Assembly: GCA_902702965.1 (NCBI GenBank) | Contig: CACRXP010000011.1 | Span: 1,461,869 to 1,525,868 of the forward strand | Direction of reading: 5' to 3' | DNA length: 64,000 bases | Origin: Spirometra erinaceieuropaei | Taxonomy: Eukaryota > Platyhelminthes > Cestoda > Diphyllobothriidea > Diphyllobothriidae | Shown here: piece after piece, positions 60,701 to 64,000 of the stretch | Layout of the letters: each line of letters begins with the position of its first letter | Position numbering within the stretch: position 1 is the stretch's first letter | Notes under the pieces: model-generated | The model's input: only the letters and a program-made list of their open reading frames with translations | Database searches by the model: none | Told to the model about the DNA's origin: nothing | Program-made: the position numbers and the translations under genes

Positions 60701-62966
60701 AGCAGGCTATATCTGTAAAAGCCACCCCACTGTGACCCTGGTTTATCTTCGTGTTTGTTGGGATTGTACCACACAACAGTTCGGCCGTCGATTTCGATGT
60801 TGTCCACCGTATGCTCTACAGCAGGATGGGGACAGTGACTTGCGCGTGCTTGCGAAGCATCTATCGCACCTTCTCCCCATCTCCCATCTGGATCTGGCGT
60901 CATGATCAAGTCAAGGAGACTGGAGGCGGGGGAGCGCGCAGGTAGCTGGCACGACAAAAATCCGCACCTAGACGTTCCACCACACGCTCTGGTCCACAAC
61001 GTACACTGACCAGGATTTTATGTTACAACACATAGGGGGGGGAGGGGGCACAGATCCCAGTTGGCGCTACGTAAGACGGTAATTCTGTCTGACGCCGCAC
61101 CTCAACTGTTGGTGCGCGTTTCCGGAAACGTCTGTCGGACTCCGATCTAGCTCATTATATCGGCCCAGCGCATCTTCTGCGTGGCCCAAATATGTTATTT
61201 TCTGTATGTCTTCCCTGTGTATAGCAAAAGCAAAGTCTTCGCCGGAAGGTAAAAACACATCGCCAGTTTTCTTAGTTGCCTTCGCAAATTATTTTTGTTT
61301 GTCTTTCAGGCCGGAAAGTTTGTTTTGGCCATATGGCCTTTGGAATAGCTCTGTACTATGATCTTCCTTGAAAATGCTCCTGAGCGTTCAGGTGGACTGA
61401 GCTGTTTTTCCGACGTTTTGGCTCCTTGTAGTGCGTTCATGTCCCCATTTATTTGTCTGTTCTCGAGCGAAAGTTCTTTTTTTAACACCTGAAGGTGAGG
61501 GCTTAAACGGGCCACTCGATAATGTAATCAACGAGAGCTTTTGTGCACTAACGCAGAGGAAAAATCCGACATTGCAGTTTTTCTTATATGCTGAGGAATG
61601 TGAAGCGACTTGACAGAATGAAACAAAATTAGTTTAAAATGATGGTATGCTTACGAAGCATCTATCGCATGCTCTCTCCCCCTCTCCCATCTGGAGCTGG
61701 CGTCATGATCAAGTCAAGGAGACTGAAGGCGGGGGGAGCGCAGGTGGCTGGCACGGCAAAAATCCGCACCTGGGCGTATCCCCACACCCTCAGGTCCACA
61801 ACGTACACTGACCAGGATTTTATGCAACAAAATTGGGGGCGGCTCGGATCCCAAATGGCGCCACATGAGCTTACAACGGGACCTCCCGCAAACCCTTGAT
61901 GTTGGCATTCGTTGTGTGGGCAGCATTCACAACAACGCCTGTCGGATCCTCATCTAGCTCCTACGTTAGTCCAGCACCTCTACCGCGTGGCCCGTTTTAG
62001 GAGCAAGAGATTCTACCACACAACATCCAAGAATGCCACTTTGGTGCTAGCGAACTTGCCCTCATCTTTCCTCATAGCGAGGGCGATGTTATGTAGTCTG
62101 TGCAACCCTTCATAAAGAGGCTGAACGCTGTCTACCATGCCAGTTGGCCATGTAGATTTTTACTATGACTGTCCATGTTTGCAGTATTCTCATCTTTTGT
62201 AGCTTGCTGGCGACTTGGAAAATCGAAACTGCGTTGAAGTCTGTCCCGAGGCGGGTGCAATCCTCCAGAAGATTGCCCAACGCGTCAGTGACGATGGCGG
62301 CGCCGCTCTGATCGTTGATTACGGCCATGCCGGAGAGTTAGGTGATACGCTTCGGGTAATTTGTCCATTCAGGGATTCTGATTTTCAGGCTCCTAGTTAA
62401 TTTATCCCGCGACTTGAGTTTATCTCAAACTATTCCCTATTTTGCAACACCTGTCGATTACGTTGGTCCGTTTGTCGTATAATTCTGAGGTTGTTGTGAA
62501 GTCGTTTTTGCTTTGTGTACTTTAATCAGGAAATATTGCGTCTATTTTTCTATAGGCATTTAAAAATCATGAGCTACATGACCCTCTCAAGGATCCAGGC
62601 GAGGCTGACATCACTGCAGACGTGGATTTTGCATTCCTTCGGCGCTCCGTCGAGGCAGTCAATAAACCGGGTCAGTTTTTCATATTACCTATTTGCTTGT
62701 TGTCTATTATAAGTCGTAGCCTGAGTACGTGTTTGGGTGACTATGCCGTCGTAAATCATCTCGTAATTGCTGCTTCAGTTTGAACAAAGTTCTAAGTACT
62801 CAGTTCACCGACTGTTAGGCGGACTGGTCGTACTATCATACACCCAACTTCTCCCAAAAGGCCTCTAACCTTTCCTATACATCTCTCTCCCCCTCTAGTC
62901 GTTGTACACGGCCCAGTGACTCAGGCTTACTTCCTAGTGCATATGGGTTTCATGGCACGCCTAAAG
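57538..62966 (+). CDS. NDUFAF7: NDUFAF7/MidA-type protein arginine methyltransferase, complex I assembly factor (3' end uncertain)
   Basis: NDUFAF7 is a mitochondrial matrix SAM-dependent methyltransferase that dimethylates an arginine of the complex I subunit NDUFS2, needed for early complex I assembly. Exons: 57538-57711, 57747-57827, 57855-57965, 60043-60273, 60308-60445, 62203-62355, 62556-62670, 62899-62966; all have GT/AG boundaries and consistent phases. The predicted N terminus (MRLLSPVTFLSFKVFRR...) is Arg/Ser/hydrophobic-rich without acids, fitting a matrix presequence. The SAM-binding motif 'VEFGPGRGTL' is intact, as are 'GDFITSPEISQIFGE', 'YYLAHEFFDALPIHRFQ', 'CVEVCPEAG' and 'GGAALIVDYGH'. 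Introns 1, 2 and 4 are 35, 27 and 34 nt; the others are 0.2-2.1 kb. The C-terminal exon or exons (family segment KVLLDKSNEPSVR... to the end) were not identified with confidence before 64000. Confidence 0.95.
57747..57827 (+). CDS. NDUFAF7: NDUFAF7 exon 2
   Basis: 27 codons between a 35-nt and a 27-nt intron. It encodes 'GYYKNSDVVGPDGDFITSPE' and 'ISQIFGE', the near-invariant GDFITSPEISQIFGE block that forms part of the active-site pocket in MidA-family methyltransferases. Confidence 0.95.
57855..57965 (+). CDS. NDUFAF7: NDUFAF7 exon 3, SAM-binding motif
   Basis: 37 codons, 'LLGIWIVNERMRFGTQTPFD' then 'IVEFGPGRGTLLSNILR'. The ExGPGRGTL motif is the family's SAM-binding glycine-rich loop and is intact. 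Donor GTACGC opens a 2.1-kb intron. Confidence 0.96.
57966..60042. other. NDUFAF7 intron 3
   Basis: 2.1-kb intron, T-rich on the plus strand. One well-bounded candidate exon on the opposite strand (59676-59901); no mobile element recognised. Confidence 0.5.
59676..59901 (-). CDS. candidate nested exon on the opposite strand, unidentified
   Basis: A GGTTTCAG acceptor and a GTAAGA donor bound 226 bp that are open in two frames. One frame gives 'QLFRSICAFVIYRLLSVQSL' and 'HGLAGVGLIMTMDIIFEI' (hydrophobic, possible membrane segments). The other gives 'TQLAEECTNRLETAALSVYL' and 'RFCNLPPIIRSVASWSGR'. No family was recognised. It lies inside NDUFAF7 intron 3. May be chance. Confidence 0.25.
60043..60273 (+). 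CDS. NDUFAF7: NDUFAF7 exon 4
   Basis: 77 codons after a TTTTCTTTAG acceptor. It contains 'LHLIERSDRLRAVQQSTL' (equivalent to HLVEVSxxLSEIQ) and 'GRCSYYLAHEFFDALPIHRF' plus Gln, the highly conserved YLAHEFFDxLPVHKFQ segment. A 34-nt intron follows. Confidence 0.96.
60308..60445 (+). CDS. NDUFAF7: NDUFAF7 exon 5
   Basis: 46 codons, starting 'KVDGKWHEVFVDVMDSASES' (family GWREVFVDIDP) and ending 'TMSAYLQ' at donor GTACGA. The middle is more acidic and variable than in vertebrates, as is usual for this loop. Confidence 0.92.
60755..61075 (-). repeat. dispersed repeat family R1, copy in NDUFAF7 intron 5
   Basis: Plus-strand blocks CGATTTCGATGTTGTCCACC, GTATGCTCTACAGCAGGATG, ATGATCAAGTCAAGGAGACT, TGGTCCACAACGTACACTGA and CCAGGATTTTATG are the complement of R1 (17080 and 30380). 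Confidence 0.8.
61640..61950 (-). repeat. dispersed repeat family R1, second copy in NDUFAF7 intron 5
   Basis: Repeats GCATCTATCGCA, CTGGAGCTGGCGTCATGATC, AAGTCAAGGAGACTGAAGGC, GGCACGGCAAAAATCCGCAC and AACGTACACTGACCAGGATT from the copy 880 bp upstream, same orientation. About 85-90 percent alike, so a local duplication or young insertions. Confidence 0.8.
62203..62355 (+). CDS. NDUFAF7: NDUFAF7 exon 6
   Basis: 51 codons after acceptor CTTTTGTAG. It encodes 'LAGDLENRNCVEVCPEAGAI', 'LQKIAQRVSDDGGAALIVDY' and 'GHAGELGDTLR'. It aligns with HVEVCPDAGVIIEELSQRI...GGAALVADYGHDG...DTFR. Confidence 0.95.
62556..62670 (+). CDS. NDUFAF7: NDUFAF7 exon 7
   Basis: 115 bp after acceptor TTCTATAG. It encodes 'AFKNHELHDPLKDPGEADIT' and 'ADVDFAFLRRSVEAVNKP' and ends in phase 1. 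The ADxTADVDFxxLRR block is diagnostic. Confidence 0.95.
62899..62966 (+). CDS. NDUFAF7: NDUFAF7 exon 8
   Basis: 68 bp after a C/T-rich tract ending CCCTCTAG. It enters with two bases completing a Val codon, then encodes 'VVHGPVTQAYFLVHMGFMAR' and 'LK' at donor GTAGGT. It matches SLGPIKQHTFLKNMGIDVRLK. The next coding exon is unresolved: an open stretch after an AG at 63178 begins VLM but runs into a trinucleotide repeat. Confidence 0.92.
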
Positions 62967-63244
62967 GTAGGTTTTTGGCATTTCTCCTGTCATTGCTTTT
63001 TTGATACTTCCCTGGCTTCTTCCTGCTGCTAATGGCCATTCCACTGATCCTCTCGAGCCCGTGCTTAATTGCCACATCTCCGATCATTCAGTGTGAAATT
63101 CCTTTCTCTTTCAAATGCTCACGATCTGGTCAGCCCTCTTTGTCTCCGTACTTTATCGAGATTTTGAACGTTGATAGGTGCTCATGGTAGAGCTCTCCGT
63201 CCCGCCTGAGCTATCTTCGATCTCGCAATTTCTACCATTAAAGA

Positions 63245-63395
63245 TCGCTGCCGCAGTATTAGTAGTAACGGCGGCAGCAGTAATTTAATTACTAGTAGTA
63301 GCGTCAACAGCATCAGCGGCGGCAGCAGCAGCAGCAGTAGTAGCAGCAGCAGTAGCAGTAGTAGTAGTAGTAGTAGCAGCAGCAGTAGTAATGAC
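63245..63395 (+). repeat. (AGC)n/(AGT)n trinucleotide repeat
   Basis: A compound AGC/AGT/ACG run of about 140 bp with interruptions. It lies downstream of NDUFAF7 exon 8. Long open frames through it are artefacts of the repeat. Confidence 0.95.
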
Positions 63396-63585
63396 AGGCA
63401 AACCGAAAGATTTCCAAACTTAAGGACGTTTTAATTCGCGGGTTCCGGAATATGCTCCTCCAAGAATCTGTAACGAAGAAGGCGTGGTCCCCCGTAAACT
63501 GATGACATTAATTTCCTCTGTATCCATACAGTTTGACCGGATTTATACATGCGTGCGGTGTTGCTTAAAAAATACGCTCTATTTA

Positions 63586-64000
63586 CAGTGAGTGACCGAT
63601 TTCATGAAATGTTGGCCGGACTTCTGAAATACGTTTTCGATTGGGAAGAATTTCTTTGGTGGAGTTGTAATACTTACTATCTTGTGGCATAATCCTGTAA
63701 TATTTCGGACTCTGCAGGATGTCGGCTCCTGAATGCACATCTTTTCGTCGTCGTCGTCCCCCCCTTTCAGAAACCACACTCGGTAAAACTGACTACTTAA
63801 GTAGCATGCATTTTCCCCATTGATTTTCGGTGGTCTTAAAAAATTCAAATAAATTTTATAGAAAACATGCACAAAAATATGCATTCTTTTGCTCGTTTGG
63901 TAGGAAATCACATCGTCTTCACATTTTATGCCCTGAGAAAGGTTATCTGTCGGTTTTCAGAAGTTTCTAATTATGATATTTTTAAGACCGTACGATGTCC
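63586..64000. mobile_element. foldback Tc1/mariner-like MITE, copy 5, cut by window end
   Basis: Starts CAGTGAGTGACCGATTTCAT after a TA, then the same left-arm landmarks as copies 1, 3 and 4 (TAATATTTCGGACTC, GACTACTTAAGTAGCATGCA, GTTTGGTAGGAAATCACA). Only the left arm is in the window. Confidence 0.9.

Noticed and set aside
63245..63395. CRISPR-like or coding Ser/Ala repeat
   Set aside because: Simple AGC/AGT microsatellite without spacers or a conserved frame.

Overview
This window is animal nuclear DNA, most likely from a flatworm and probably a cestode or trematode with a large repeat-rich genome. The signs are split genes with GT-AG introns (some only 27-35 nt, others several kb), RTE-like and CR1-like non-LTR retrotransposons, Penelope-like elements with GIY-YIG endonuclease relics, a tRNA-derived SINE, TA-flanked foldback elements and TTAGGG-type repeats. 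No prokaryotic operon, tRNA gene, rRNA gene or CRISPR array was seen. Species assignment is inference.

Two protein-coding genes can be read exon by exon. (1) A CLASP (CLIP-associating protein, microtubule plus-end TOG-domain protein) lies on the minus strand. Twelve exons lie between 34341 and 6456. Reading phases agree at every junction that can be tested; only the junction at the 51-N gap cannot be tested. They cover TOG2, the end of the linker and TOG3. The N-terminal TOG1 part (to the right) and the C-terminal domain (to the left) were not found. One exon runs into the gap at 15827-15877. (2) NDUFAF7 (the MidA-type arginine methyltransferase needed for mitochondrial complex I assembly) lies on the plus strand, with eight exons from 57538 to 62966. 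Its last exon or exons are not certain and may lie beyond the window.

Layout: 1-6.4 kb holds a Penelope-like GIY-YIG relic with a hammerhead-like motif, a diverged minisatellite and the first foldback element. 6.4-34.4 kb is the CLASP gene, whose introns hold most of the repeats (three foldback elements, two GGTAAG-ended MITEs, PLE-derived inverted hammerhead motifs, a partial SINE, family R1). 34.4-42.4 kb is intergenic, with telomere-like DNA, a SINE cluster and an RTE-like relic. 42.4-57.2 kb is a retrotransposon cluster of at least four non-LTR elements on both strands plus two PLE fragments and a 110-N gap. 57.5-63 kb is NDUFAF7. 63.2-64 kb is a trinucleotide repeat and a fifth foldback copy.

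The most notable non-coding signal is a recurring hammerhead-ribozyme-like motif tied to the Penelope-like fragments, several times as head-to-head inverted pairs. The second is a natural empty-site/filled-site pair that reveals the probable 8-bp target duplication of a small MITE.
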